From Lachnospiraceae bacterium (GTDB lineage: Bacteria > Bacillota > Clostridia > Lachnospirales > Lachnospiraceae): a stretch of DNA of 60,204 nucleotides. The notes below the pieces were generated by a model that saw only the letters and a list, made by a program, of their open reading frames with translations, was not told the origin of the DNA and did not search any database. The DNA is taken from positions 1 to 60,204 of the forward strand of contig JAQXGF010000145.1 of the NCBI GenBank assembly GCA_029006155.1. Reading direction: 5' to 3'. The translations under genes were made by a program, and so were the position numbers. Shown here one piece after another: positions 42,451-51,264 of the stretch (its first letter is position 1; the number at the start of each line of letters is the position of its first letter).

Positions 42451-42713
42451 CCGTGCAGCCGGGGAGATAGCGGTGCCCTGTACTCGCAATCCGCTACAGC
42501 GAGGGTGATGCCGAGCCGAGGCCGTATTGCTGTGAAGCAGCCTCTGATAAGTGATGTTGACACCTGGGTCTTGCGCAACAGGAACCCGTGAACCGTGTCA
42601 GGTCGGGAACGGAGCAGCACTAAGCGGGACCACCTGTGTGCCGTAAGGGTGCCTGGGTCGAGTTAACTGTCAGAGAAGCGTTCATGGTATGCGTTCGAAG
42701 TGAGGCGCACGGG
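42451..42713 (+). ncRNA. ffs: Signal recognition particle RNA, large Gram-positive type
   Basis: About 263 bases. The central part contains the signature of the Ffh-binding domain, GTGTCAGGTCGGGAACGGAG followed by CAGCACTAAG, closed by ACCTGGGT / ACCACCTG-type pairing. The first bases CCGTGC pair with GCACGG at the end, which sets the ends. The extra 5' and 3' arms form the Alu domain found in Bacillus and Clostridia. The RNA scaffolds Ffh and targets secretory proteins to the membrane. In Clostridia the gene often follows tadA; here it precedes tadA on the same strand. Confidence 0.95.
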
Positions 42714-42727
42714 TAAAAAGAAGATTG

Positions 42728-42777
42728 GGCTGTCGTGAATTTCGGGAAGAGATTTCCGGATTTGCGGCGGCTTTTTT
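42728..42777 (+). terminator. Terminator of the SRP RNA gene
   Basis: Stem GGCTGTCG / CGGCGGCT with G-U pairs around an inner small hairpin, followed by six T residues. The following bases up to 43096 are A+T-rich and hold no gene I can see. Confidence 0.75.
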
Positions 42778-43096
42778 GTAGGTATGAGAATTTTTATAGA
42801 TAAATTGATTTATGGACTTTATAATTGAAAAACGCATAATCAAATTTTTTATATCTAGACATTGAGAAGATGAAACAGATAACACAATGTATTATGATTC
42901 GGTATTTACTCATTTGTAATGGGAATAAAAATTTTGTGGTTTCAAGTATACAGAGCATCAAATTTACAAATGGGTATTTCGATTATGTAGCGAAAACTAT
43001 AATTGAAACAGAAATATTTTGATATTCAGGTTTGATAGATTTAATGGTAAACTTTTCGATTTGCTTATTTATAGATGGAAGGTATAGGAGAATCAT

Positions 43097-43603
43097 ATGA
43101 CAACGGATGAAAAATACATGAGAGAAGCATTAAAGCAGGCGAAAAAGGCATATGCCCTAAAAGAAGTGCCGGTCGGCTGTGTCATCGTATATGAGGATCA
43201 GATCATCGCCCGCGGCTACAACCGGCGCAACACCGACCAGAACACGACCTCCCATGCTGAGATCAATGCGATCCGCAAGGCGAGCAAAAAGCTCGGCGAC
43301 TGGCGGCTGGAGGGCTGCACGATCTACATCACGATGGAGCCGTGCCAGATGTGCGCCGGAGCGATCGTCCAGTCCCGCATCACCCGCGCGGTGATCGGCA
43401 GCATGAACCCGAAAGCCGGCTGCGCCGGTTCCGTCTTAAATCTCCTCGAAATGCCCGAATTTAATCATCAGGTCATCGTTGAGCGCGGTGTCTTAGGGGA
43501 GACGTGCAGCGCGATGCTCTCCGGATTCTTCCGGGAACTGCGAGAGCTCAAGAAGCGGGAGAAGGAACTGGAAAAGGAGCTTGAGAAGCAGGAAGTGAGG
43601 TAG
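43097..43603 (+). CDS. tadA: tRNA adenosine(34) deaminase
   Basis: A 168-residue zinc enzyme. H53-A54-E55 (SHAEINAIRKA) and P-C83-x-x-C86 (MEPCQMCAGAI) form the catalytic site of cytidine/adenosine deaminases, with NRRNTDQNTTSHAE upstream. It converts A34 to inosine in tRNA-Arg(ACG). The C-terminus has a short charged helix. AGGAG is upstream. SRP RNA lies to the left, but dnaX, which often follows in Clostridia, is absent. Confidence 0.95.
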   Translation: MTTDEKYMREALKQAKKAYALKEVPVGCVIVYEDQIIARGYNRRNTDQNTTSHAEINAIRKASKKLGDWRLEGCTIYITMEPCQMCAGAIVQSRITRAVIGSMNPKAGCAGSVLNLLEMPEFNHQVIVERGVLGETCSAMLSGFFRELRELKKREKELEKELEKQEVR

Positions 43604-43649
43604 GGGTGGTGTTTTACCGGCAATTCCTCGTGAAGGATCATGTGGGTGG

Positions 43650-43678
43650 TTGACAAAATTGATAAATAGACCTATAAT
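43650..43678 (+). promoter_or_regulatory. Promoter of the candidate antisense RNA
   Basis: TTGACA (43650-43655), a 17-bp spacer and TATAAT (43673-43678): a full consensus promoter without an open reading frame downstream, pointing toward the toxin gene's 3' end. Confidence 0.8.
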
Positions 43679-43684
43679 ACAGTA

Positions 43685-43782
43685 ACAAGACAGCCGGAAC
43701 GATAGCGCAACCTATCCGTTTCTGGCGAATAAGAAGTTAAAGAAATAGCATCCTACTTTGTCAGAGCGGGGATGCTATTTCT
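43685..43782 (+). ncRNA. Candidate type I antitoxin RNA
   Basis: The consensus promoter at 43650-43678 would give an RNA of about 100 bases ending at the hairpin 43741-43782. Its 3' end overlaps the 3' end of the toxin gene on the other strand by about 40 bases, including the toxin stop codon. This convergent layout is that of txpA/RatA in Bacillus. The 5' half can form a small hairpin around 43700-43720. Confidence 0.6.
43741..43782. terminator. Shared hairpin of toxin and antisense RNA
   Basis: A perfect 13-bp stem AGAAATAGCATCC / GGATGCTATTTCT. The toxin stop codon (43775-43777) lies in the stem. T-rich sequence follows on the - strand side. Confidence 0.8.
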
Positions 43783-43858
43783 TATGTGTATAGTTCAGAA
43801 TTTCTATAATGAATAATCCAGTGGTCAAAATAATCATAAATTCTTCATATGTACTCAC
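43775..43858 (-). CDS. Putative holin-like toxin peptide (type I toxin)
   Basis: A 27-residue peptide read from GTG, VSTYEEFMIILTTGLFIIEI followed by LNYTHKK. It has the (M/V)STYE start, one hydrophobic helix and a basic tail, as in the Hol_Tox family of small membrane toxins. The ribosome site is AAAGGGGTGGGG. A possible -10 box TATACT (43927-43932 on this strand) would give a transcript of about 170 bases that ends at the hairpin shared with the antisense RNA. The gene is too short for normal gene callers. Toxicity is inferred from family resemblance. Confidence 0.7.
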   Translation of the reverse strand: MSTYEEFMIILTTGLFIIEILNYTHKK

Positions 43859-43973
43859 AAGCCCCACCCCTTTCTGCAAGACTCAGAAACGGAGTGGTGT
43901 CGCATCCTTCCGACTGTCCAATCTTTAGTATAACGCAGAACATATGTTTTGTATAGGGCGGGCGTAAATGTTT

Positions 43974-44231
43974 TCAGTAACGACCGTCCTCTTCATCTTC
44001 AATCGAATAATCGTTAAGTTCCGGAAAATCAAGAAATTCACTTAACGTCATCCCAAACACATTTGCAATTTTATGAAGCGTGCGTACCTTTGGGTTTTTG
44101 CTCGTCCCGCGGAGAATATTATCGACGGTGGACTGTTTCAGACCCGCCAGTGTTGCGAGTTTGTTGATCGTAATTTTGCGGCTTTTACAGAGCTGCCGAA
44201 TGCGTAGTGCATAAAGTTCAGAATAAGTCAT
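43974..44231 (-). CDS. XRE-family regulator
   Basis: An 85-residue protein. A Cro/C1 helix-turn-helix covers almost the whole chain (ITINKLATLAGLKQSTVDNI then LRGTSKNPKVRTLHKIANVF). The C-terminus is acidic. An AGG seven bases before the ATG at 44231 makes it the best start, though the ATG at 44237 is possible. It lies between the type I toxin locus and a divergent serine recombinase, with 192 bases between the two starts. Its target is unknown. Confidence 0.8.
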   Translation of the reverse strand: MTYSELYALRIRQLCKSRKITINKLATLAGLKQSTVDNILRGTSKNPKVRTLHKIANVFGMTLSEFLDFPELNDYSIEDEEDGRY

Positions 44232-44423
44232 ATCCATACCTGCCAAATGAAAATTACCTTTGTAAAGTTGAGATCATCATAGCAGAGGAAAATGACAGAC
44301 CTACCTTTGCATAGTTGACTTTGGAAAGAAAAAAGAATATGCTTAGATTATTACCTATATATAGGTAACTTGGATGTACGAATGTCTACTGTATTAGAAA
44401 AACAATCATACAGGAGGACAGAG

Positions 44424-45059
44424 ATGGAGCGATATGCGTATATCAGAGTATCGACGAAGGAGCAGAATGTGGACCGGCAGCTACTGGCCTTGGAGCCATA
44501 TCAGATACCGAAAAAACATGTTTACTGTGATTATCAGTCGGGGAAGAATTTTGAACGCCCGGCGTATCGGAAGCTGATGAAAAAGTTAAAAGCAGGGGAT
44601 TTGCTCATTGTAAAGAGCATTGACCGGCTGGGACGCAATTATAATGAGATTCTGGTGCAGTGGCAGTACATTACGAAGGAGGTAAAAGCGGATATCCTGG
44701 TATTGGATATGGAATTGCTGGACACCAGACAAAAAGCCGGGAGCCTGACCGGAACCCTGATCGCAGATCTGGTACTGCAGGTGCTGGCCTATGTCGCCCA
44801 GACAGAGCGCGAGTTCATCTGCCAGCGGCAGGCCGAGGGTATCGCAGCGGCGAAATTGCGGGGAAAGAAATTTGGTCGGCCAGCGATCAAAATGCCGGAG
44901 GAGTTCGAGGAAATTTGCAGAAGATGCGAAAGAGGAGAACTCTCAACAAGGCAGGCGGCGGAACTACTGAGGATTAGCCATACGACGTTTTATCGGAGAT
45001 ATAAGAAAATAATGGAAGAAAGTGTGTCAAATACTAGACGTTTTGATACATCCGAGTAG
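44424..45059 (+). CDS. Serine recombinase (resolvase/invertase family)
   Basis: A 211-residue protein starting YAYIRVSTKEQNVDRQLLAL, with catalytic S10. Arginines in SIDRLGRNYNEI and the motif RQKAGSLTGTLIADLVLQV, then AQTEREFICQRQAEGIAAAK, complete the small resolvase/invertase domain. A C-terminal helix-turn-helix (RGELSTRQAAELLRISHTTF) binds DNA. GGAGG is six bases before the chosen ATG. Length fits a stand-alone resolvase or invertase, not a large integrase. No transposase accompanies it. It may act on the accessory stretch. Confidence 0.88.
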   Translation: MERYAYIRVSTKEQNVDRQLLALEPYQIPKKHVYCDYQSGKNFERPAYRKLMKKLKAGDLLIVKSIDRLGRNYNEILVQWQYITKEVKADILVLDMELLDTRQKAGSLTGTLIADLVLQVLAYVAQTEREFICQRQAEGIAAAKLRGKKFGRPAIKMPEEFEEICRRCERGELSTRQAAELLRISHTTFYRRYKKIMEESVSNTRRFDTSE

Positions 45060-45061
45060 AG

Positions 45062-45101
45062 GCATGAAATGTTGGTAAAGTATACTACATTTCATGCTTT
45101 T
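45062..45101 (+). terminator. Terminator of the recombinase gene
   Basis: A perfect 11-bp stem GCATGAAATGT / ACATTTCATGC followed by TTTTATT, three bases after the recombinase stop codon. Confidence 0.8.
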
Positions 45102-45179
45102 ATTGTGTTTTTACCTTCTGTTTGGAGTATAGCACAGGTGTTTCTTAACGTCTGAGATTTGAAACGGGAGGGAAAAGCT

Positions 45180-48100
45180 ATGGGACAAAGAAAAATAGGA
45201 TGTATGTTGATTTTGTTGTTAATATTATTGTTTCCATTAAATGTTTCGGCAACTCAGTCGCGAACGGGAAATTTTAATAAATCATTTACCTTATCAGGCA
45301 ATCAGGCGAATGACATTTGTTCTGTTGCATTGGCTCAGTATCAAAGAACAGGTGCAATGTTCGGATATACAGAAGGATGGTGTGCTGATTTTGTAAGTGA
45401 TTGCGCAATTTTAGCTGGTGCAAGTTCTGCAATTCCAGCATCAGGAGGAGTATCATATCTTAAGCAGAATATTTTAAATGCCGGTGGACAAGTTGTTTCG
45501 ACACCTCAAGTAGGGGATATTGCTTTTATGGACTGGGGAGGTGGAGGAAATTATTATCATGTGGAGATCGTGTATGCGGTATCTGGCTCAACGGTATCTA
45601 CAATAGGTGGCAATTCTGGTAGAAATACGTCAAGTAATTCAACATCTGAAGTTTGGAAACATGGGCCATATGCTGTAAATCATAAATATTTTACATGCTT
45701 TGTGAGACCTAATTATAAAAATAATGATCCATTAACCATTAGTAATGTCAAAATTTCAGATGTCACTTCAAATTCATACACAATTTCTTGCAATATAACC
45801 GGAAATGTTACAAGGGCTTTATTTCCAACATGGCCATCGGCAGATGATAGTGGAAATCCTATTTGGCATGAGGGAACAATTAGTGGTAATACAGCGAGTT
45901 GTGTAATAAAAAGAAGTGATCATGGAAATAAAATGGGAACATATATTTCTCATATATACATATATGATGCGGCTGGAAACAATGTATCAGCGGCAGCACC
46001 AGAAGTTCAACTGGTTGCATTTGACAGCTGTTTAGATTATCCGACGGCAAATGCAAGTTATACAGATACAGTTTATGTCGCAGGCTGGGTTGTCATTCCT
46101 AATGGAATCACAAATGTAACTGGTTGGTGCAACGGAATATCATTTGATCTACCATTATTTGACAGATCAGATGTGCCTAATGGAAAAGGATTCAATGCAT
46201 TTATTCCAGAATTATATATGAAAAATGGAACTAATAATCTTGATATTTATGGATATCATGGAACAACACCGTACCATATAAAAAATATAAATTTTACATA
46301 TAAAGATATAAAGAGGCCATCTATCAGTGATGTGAAAATAATAAATATAACAGAGGATTCATATACAGTCACATGTAAAGTATCGGATAATGTAAAAGTG
46401 ACATCGGCATATTTTCCAACATGGCCATCGATTGGAAACAGTTCAGATCCAATATGGCATCAAGGGACTATAAATGGAGATACGGCCAGTTGTGTGATTA
46501 AAAAATCTGAACATGAAAATAAAACGGGAACATATATTTCTCATATATATGTGTATGATGCTGCTGGAAATGAAGCGTCTTATGCGGCACCAGCTGTAGA
46601 ATTAGGAAAAAAACATCAACATGATTATACTTCCAGTATAAAGAAACCAGCCACCTGTACAGAATCGGGTATCCTGCTTTATACCTGCAAGGACAACGAT
46701 GACAGTTACGAGGAAACAATCCCGGCGACCGGTCATCAGCATACAGAGCTTCGAAACGTAAAAGCTGCAACTTGTACGCAGGAAGGATACACAGGCGATA
46801 CTTACTGTAAGGACTGCAATACCAGGCTTTCTTCTGGTAAGGCCATTGCGCAGAAGCTCCATACATGGGATGCTGGCAAGGTGACGCGGGAGGCGACCTG
46901 TACGGAGACGGGAATTAAGACGTATACCTGTACGGGCTGTCAGACGACAAAGACGGAAGAAATAGCAGCGACTGGACACAGGAATACGGAGTATCGGAAT
47001 GCAAAAGAAGCTACCTGTGCAGAAGCAGGCTATACCGGTGACCTGTATTGTAAGGATTGTAATACGAAGCTCCGTAATGGCTCTGCAATCGCCAAGAAGT
47101 CTCATACTTGGGATGCAGGAGTGATTACGACGATGGCTACCTGCACTGCAAAGGGAACCCGGACTTATACGTGTACCAGCTGTAAAGCGACAAAGACAGA
47201 GGAGCTTCCGGTTACAGGACATCAGCATACAGAAGTAAGAAATGTAAAAGCGGCGACCTGCGCGCAGGAAGGTTATACCGGAGATACTTACTGTAAAGAC
47301 TGTGGGGCAAAGCTTTCTTCTGGGCAGAAGACGAATAAAACAGAGCATCAATGGAACTCCGGTAAAGTGACGAAAAATGCTACTTGTACAGAAGCAGGAA
47401 TAAAAACCTATACCTGCATCGTATGCGAATCAACGCGAATCGAGGAACTTCCGGCGACTGGCCATCAGACGAAGGTGACGAAATTTGCCAAGGAAGCATC
47501 CTGCAAGACAGAAGGATATACAGGCGATATTTATTGCCAGGATTGTGGAAAGCTGCTACAAGAAGGGGCGGCGATTCCGAAGAATGCGCATACATGGAAT
47601 GCGGGCGTGATTACAAAGGCGGCGACCTGCACGGAGGCCGGTGTCCGGACATTTACCTGTACCGTATGTGGAACGACCAGAACGGAAACTATTTCAGCGA
47701 CCGGCCATGGCGCGCTGGAGATCAGAAGCAGGAGAGAGGCCAGCTGTGCAGCAGACGGTTATACGGGAGATACCTATTGTACTGTTTGTGGCAGAAAGAT
47801 CGCGACGGGAAGCAGTATTGCAAAGACTGGGCATTCATGGAACGGTGGCGTAGTGACAAAGCAGCCGACGACAACAGAGAACGGTGTCCGGACATTTACC
47901 TGTCAGAAATGCGGAACTACACGGACGGAAGCGATTGCAAAACTGGAAGTGCCGAGAGCAACTCCGGGAAGCGTAGTGAAGGATAAGGCTACCAATGGAG
48001 TGTATCGGGTGCTGCAGGATGGATTGAGTGTTCAGTTTGTGAAGCCGATCACGAAAAAGAAGGCAACCGTGAAAATTCCAGAGCGAGTTCAGGTCAATGG

Positions 48101-48536
48101 AATTTCCTGCGCAGTGACAGAGATCGCAGCAAATGCATTTAAGGGAAATACGTCGCTTAAGAGTGTGAGCATCGGGAAGAATGTTACAAACATTGGGGCG
48201 AATGCATTTTATGGTTGCAAGAAGCTGAGCAAAGTGAGCGGAGGAAATGGAATTGCCAAGATCAGTGACAAGGCATTTTATAACTGTGCCAGCCTGACAA
48301 GTATCATAATTCCGGGAACCGTAAGAAGCATCGGAAAGCAAGCATTTTGCAACTGTAAGAAACTGAAAAATATCACGATCAGAACGAGTACACTGACCAG
48401 CAGAGACATTGGTGCGAAAGCTTTTTCAGGGACATATAAGAAGCCGACGGTGAAAGTTCCGGCGAAGTCGCTGAAAGAATACAAGAAGCTATTCAAAGCG
48501 AAAGGGATGAACGCGAAGGCCGTTTATAAAAAGTAA
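45180..48536 (+). CDS. Secreted CHAP-domain protein with Bsp-like and cysteine repeats
   Basis: An 1118-residue protein. The ATG at 45180 has GGGAGGG upstream; an earlier TTG does not. A signal peptide (MLILLLILLFPLNVSA) is followed by a CHAP amidase/peptidase domain with C68 (GWCADFVSDC) and H127 (YYHVEIV). Two GBS Bsp-like domains (about 184-275 and 380-470) flank another beta-rich domain. From about 480 to 925 are ten or so cysteine repeats (ATCTEAGIKTYTC.GC and GHQ), as in the protein at 2936. The C-terminus has LRR_5/BspA-type leucine-rich repeats (ITEIAANAFKGNTSLKSVSI). The first 1.4 kb is A+T-rich, the rest is not. Confidence 0.85.
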   Translation: MGQRKIGCMLILLLILLFPLNVSATQSRTGNFNKSFTLSGNQANDICSVALAQYQRTGAMFGYTEGWCADFVSDCAILAGASSAIPASGGVSYLKQNILNAGGQVVSTPQVGDIAFMDWGGGGNYYHVEIVYAVSGSTVSTIGGNSGRNTSSNSTSEVWKHGPYAVNHKYFTCFVRPNYKNNDPLTISNVKISDVTSNSYTISCNITGNVTRALFPTWPSADDSGNPIWHEGTISGNTASCVIKRSDHGNKMGTYISHIYIYDAAGNNVSAAAPEVQLVAFDSCLDYPTANASYTDTVYVAGWVVIPNGITNVTGWCNGISFDLPLFDRSDVPNGKGFNAFIPELYMKNGTNNLDIYGYHGTTPYHIKNINFTYKDIKRPSISDVKIINITEDSYTVTCKVSDNVKVTSAYFPTWPSIGNSSDPIWHQGTINGDTASCVIKKSEHENKTGTYISHIYVYDAAGNEASYAAPAVELGKKHQHDYTSSIKKPATCTESGILLYTCKDNDDSYEETIPATGHQHTELRNVKAATCTQEGYTGDTYCKDCNTRLSSGKAIAQKLHTWDAGKVTREATCTETGIKTYTCTGCQTTKTEEIAATGHRNTEYRNAKEATCAEAGYTGDLYCKDCNTKLRNGSAIAKKSHTWDAGVITTMATCTAKGTRTYTCTSCKATKTEELPVTGHQHTEVRNVKAATCAQEGYTGDTYCKDCGAKLSSGQKTNKTEHQWNSGKVTKNATCTEAGIKTYTCIVCESTRIEELPATGHQTKVTKFAKEASCKTEGYTGDIYCQDCGKLLQEGAAIPKNAHTWNAGVITKAATCTEAGVRTFTCTVCGTTRTETISATGHGALEIRSRREASCAADGYTGDTYCTVCGRKIATGSSIAKTGHSWNGGVVTKQPTTTENGVRTFTCQKCGTTRTEAIAKLEVPRATPGSVVKDKATNGVYRVLQDGLSVQFVKPITKKKATVKIPERVQVNGISCAVTEIAANAFKGNTSLKSVSIGKNVTNIGANAFYGCKKLSKVSGGNGIAKISDKAFYNCASLTSIIIPGTVRSIGKQAFCNCKKLKNITIRTSTLTSRDIGAKAFSGTYKKPTVKVPAKSLKEYKKLFKAKGMNAKAVYKK

Positions 48537-48556
48537 AATCAGCGAGGGACGCAGGC

Positions 48557-49000
48557 TCAGTCGAGCAGGCGTCCCTCTTTGTACGAACATTCCAGATAGC
48601 TGGGATTTTGGTAGTAAAGATCGGTGTTGAAATTAGAAATTTCGTCGCTGATAAAAGAGCAGAAAATATTCATCATTTCCGATACTTCATTTCCGGGAGT
48701 TGCGCAGTCCTCAATTAAAATACTGTAGAGTTTTCCGATATCAAGAAAACTGGGAATGGTATATTTACAGTCAGAGATGGTGTCAAAATTTCCGATCGGT
48801 ATCTGATATTGTTCGATCAGTTCGTCGCTGACCTGCTCGAAGCTCAGACAGTGGTTTACTTCGGCATCGTGTAACTGCTTTTCCAGCCCATCAAGGCCAA
48901 GGGCAGATGCGATGACTCCCCTTTTATTTTTTGTCTCTCTGGCGATATATTCGATCAATGAGCAGACATAAAAATAATCATTTCGTTCTTTTTCCGTCAT
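48557..49000 (-). CDS. DUF3791-like protein, partner of the DUF3990 gene
   Basis: A 147-residue protein. The N-terminal ~65 residues (NDYFYVCSLIEYIARETKNK then LGLDGLEKQLHDAEVNH) resemble DUF3791, which occurs beside DUF3990 genes. The rest is helical and unrecognised. GAGG six bases before ATG at 49000 selects that start, and the gene overlaps the end of the DUF3990 gene by 23 bases. Likely role: partner or antitoxin (inference). Composition is A+T-rich. Confidence 0.6.
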   Translation of the reverse strand: MTEKERNDYFYVCSLIEYIARETKNKRGVIASALGLDGLEKQLHDAEVNHCLSFEQVSDELIEQYQIPIGNFDTISDCKYTIPSFLDIGKLYSILIEDCATPGNEVSEMMNIFCSFISDEISNFNTDLYYQNPSYLECSYKEGRLLD

Positions 49001-49451
49001 AGATAACCTCACTTTTCAAAAATGTCAGGCAGTTAAGTGCAGAAAGCGTATGAAAACTGATTTGGTGCGTCGGATATTTAAATTCGGCAAGTACCCAAAA
49101 TTGCTTTCGGTTAATTCGACCAGTCAGAAAGTCATTCACATAATTCCAAACGGTATCGTTAGCCATAGGGCCTTCGACGATATCGTAGGTGTGAGTTTCT
49201 CCATTTCTGCACTTGGCGATAAAATCGAGCCAGTCATCTGTCATCTCAGGGAAATGAAGAATTTGTAAATTGTCGTCGGGTTCGTAGGAATAATAATTGA
49301 TAATAGGATCTCCTGCACCTCGGTTTGCCCATCGTACAGCCTGTTCAAGATTATTTGTACAGTAAAAACCCCATGAAAAGTCCTTTGTATATTTTGCCTT
49401 GCGTACTTCCGGGTAGGGAACAATTTCTTTACTCGCGTGGTATAAAATCAA
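48978..49451 (-). CDS. DUF3990-domain protein, putative ADP-ribosyltransferase-fold toxin
   Basis: A 157-residue protein read from TTG at 49451 with AAGGGGGTG seven bases upstream. It begins ILYHASKEIVPYPEVRKAKY and continues DFSWGFYCTNNLEQAVRWAN, the conserved start of DUF3990 (Pfam ADP-ribosyltransferase clan). YTYDIVEGPMANDTVW-type sequence in the middle is also conserved. By structure it may transfer ADP-ribose to a target. It overlaps the DUF3791-like gene downstream, so the two form one transcription unit, suggesting a toxin-antitoxin or similar conflict module. Confidence 0.7.
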   Translation of the reverse strand: MILYHASKEIVPYPEVRKAKYTKDFSWGFYCTNNLEQAVRWANRGAGDPIINYYSYEPDDNLQILHFPEMTDDWLDFIAKCRNGETHTYDIVEGPMANDTVWNYVNDFLTGRINRKQFWVLAEFKYPTHQISFHTLSALNCLTFLKSEVIYDGKRTK

Positions 49452-49537
49452 AGGAATACACCCCCTTGCTGCATTTGATATTATAAATGCAGTGTAGCAT
49501 ACGGAGCGATTTTTGACAATCAGAAGCCGGACGGTTC

Positions 49538-49566
49538 TGGACTTTGCGGGCAGAACTGATTATAAT
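49538..49566 (+). promoter_or_regulatory. Promoter of the AAA-ATPase/nuclease gene
   Basis: TGGACT (49538-49543), a 17-bp spacer and TATAAT (49561-49566), 44 bases before the start codon at 49610. Confidence 0.6.
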
Positions 49567-49609
49567 GAATTTATACATTTGGCAGCATGCAGGAAAAGAG
49601 GCGAAGGCT

Positions 49610-51214
49610 ATGGGGAGATTTCTGAATCCGGACAACAGTGCGTTTCAGGCGGCATTAAGTGCGAAAATTTATGTGGACAAATCGGAGCTGATTGCATTTA
49701 CGAACAGCGTACTTGGCTCTACGGATGCATTTATCTGCAACAGCCGTCCGAGGCGTTTTGGAAAGTCGATCACGGCAAATATGCTGACCGCTTATTACAG
49801 TAAGGGCTGTGATTCGCGGGAAATGTTTTCCCATCTGCGGATTGGACAGGATGCGTCTTTTGAGGCACATTTGAATCGATATGATGTGATTCATTTTGAT
49901 ATTCAGTGGTGTATCGAACCAGCTGGAGGACCGGAACAGATTATTTCGTTTATCACGGAGCAGGTGATTGCGGAACTGAACGCGGCTTATCCGAAGGTGC
50001 TGCCGGAGCAGGTGGTTTCGCTTTCTGATGCACTTTCCTGTGTCCATGCGGCGTTGGGCAAAAAATTTATTGTGATTATCGACGAATGGGATGTGCTGAT
50101 CCGGGAAGAGGCAAATAACAGGAAAATTCAGGAAGAGTATATCAATTTCCTGCGTGGATTGTTTAAGGGAACAGAGCCGACTAAATATATCTGCATGGCA
50201 TATATGACAGGAATTCTTCCGATTAAAAAGCTGAAAACGCAGTCCGCACTCAATAACTTTGAAGAGTATACGATGCTGACACCAAAAGCATTTGCACCGT
50301 ACATTGGATTTACGGAAGAGGAAGTCCGGATGTTGTGTCAAATTTATCACAGGGATTTTTCTGAGGTGAAACACTGGTATGACGGATACCGACTTGGAGC
50401 ATATCAGGCTTACAACCCGCGGGCGGTCGTAAATCTGATGTACTGGGGAGAATTTCAGAGCTACTGGTCGCAGACCGGATCGTATGAATCGGTACTCCCG
50501 TTGATTAATATGAATTTTGACGGGTTAAAAACGGCGATCATTGAGATGCTTTCGGGTGCAGCGGTGGAAGTAGATGTCGGTACTTTTCAAAATGATACGG
50601 TAAGTTTTGCGGATAAGGATGATGTGATTACCTACCTGATCCATTTGGGATATCTTGGATATGACCAGACGCGGCGGATGGCATTTATTCCAAATGAGGA
50701 AATCCGGCAGGAATTTCAGGCGGCCCTGAGGCGGAAAAAATGGAATGAGCTGACGGAACTGGAACTACAGTCCGCAGACCTTCTGGAAGCGACATTGGAC
50801 ATGGATGCGGAGGCGGTCGCTCAGAAGATCGATCAGATTCATACGGAGTATGTGTCGAGCCTTCGGTACAATGATGAAAATTCCCTGAGCTGTGTGCTGA
50901 CGGTCGCGTATCTAAGCAGTATGCAATACTATTTTAAGCCAAAGCGGGAACTGGCGACAGGAAGAGGATTTGCCGATCTCGTCTATCTGCCAAAGGCGGA
51001 ATACCGTGCGGACTATCCGGCGCTGCTGGTGGAACTGAAATGGAATCAGAGTGCATCGACAGCCCTGACACAGATCAGGGAAAAGAATTATCCGGAGTCT
51101 ATCAGAGAGTATACCGGGGAAATTTTGCTGATCGGGATTAATTATGATAAGAAGACGAAGATGCATCAGTGTAAGATTGAGGAGTATAAAAAGATGTGTG
51201 GTGCTATTGAATAA
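49610..51214 (+). CDS. AAA-ATPase-like / PD-(D/E)XK nuclease-family protein
   Basis: A 534-residue protein. An AAA-ATPase-like domain (PF09820 type) begins NSAFQAALSAKIYVDKSELI and contains the P-loop-like NSRPRRFGKSIT and Walker B-like IVIIDEWDVLI. A PD-(D/E)XK domain of the PDDEXK_9 type lies at the C-terminus, with GRGFADLVYLPK as the D motif and ALLVELKWNQSA as the E-x-K motif. The start at 49610 follows AGGAAAAGAGGCGAAGG. Such genes are very common and often multicopy in gut bacteria. Roles in mobility or defence are proposed but not proven. Confidence 0.85.
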   Translation: MGRFLNPDNSAFQAALSAKIYVDKSELIAFTNSVLGSTDAFICNSRPRRFGKSITANMLTAYYSKGCDSREMFSHLRIGQDASFEAHLNRYDVIHFDIQWCIEPAGGPEQIISFITEQVIAELNAAYPKVLPEQVVSLSDALSCVHAALGKKFIVIIDEWDVLIREEANNRKIQEEYINFLRGLFKGTEPTKYICMAYMTGILPIKKLKTQSALNNFEEYTMLTPKAFAPYIGFTEEEVRMLCQIYHRDFSEVKHWYDGYRLGAYQAYNPRAVVNLMYWGEFQSYWSQTGSYESVLPLINMNFDGLKTAIIEMLSGAAVEVDVGTFQNDTVSFADKDDVITYLIHLGYLGYDQTRRMAFIPNEEIRQEFQAALRRKKWNELTELELQSADLLEATLDMDAEAVAQKIDQIHTEYVSSLRYNDENSLSCVLTVAYLSSMQYYFKPKRELATGRGFADLVYLPKAEYRADYPALLVELKWNQSASTALTQIREKNYPESIREYTGEILLIGINYDKKTKMHQCKIEEYKKMCGAIE

Positions 51215-51234
51215 TTGCACGTTTTTGGTATAAT
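51207..51234 (+). promoter_or_regulatory. Promoter of the 58-residue/GNAT gene pair
   Basis: TTGAAT (51207-51212), a 16-bp spacer and TATAAT (51229-51234). The -35 box overlaps the end of the AAA-ATPase gene. Confidence 0.65.
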
Positions 51235-51264
51235 ATATTAAATGTCAGGAAAGGAGAATCTATT

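Noticed and set aside
47384..47986. Alternative frame inside the CHAP repeat gene that might indicate a frameshift
   Set aside because: The main frame continues unbroken with clean repeats and LRRs across this part, so no frameshift is needed.
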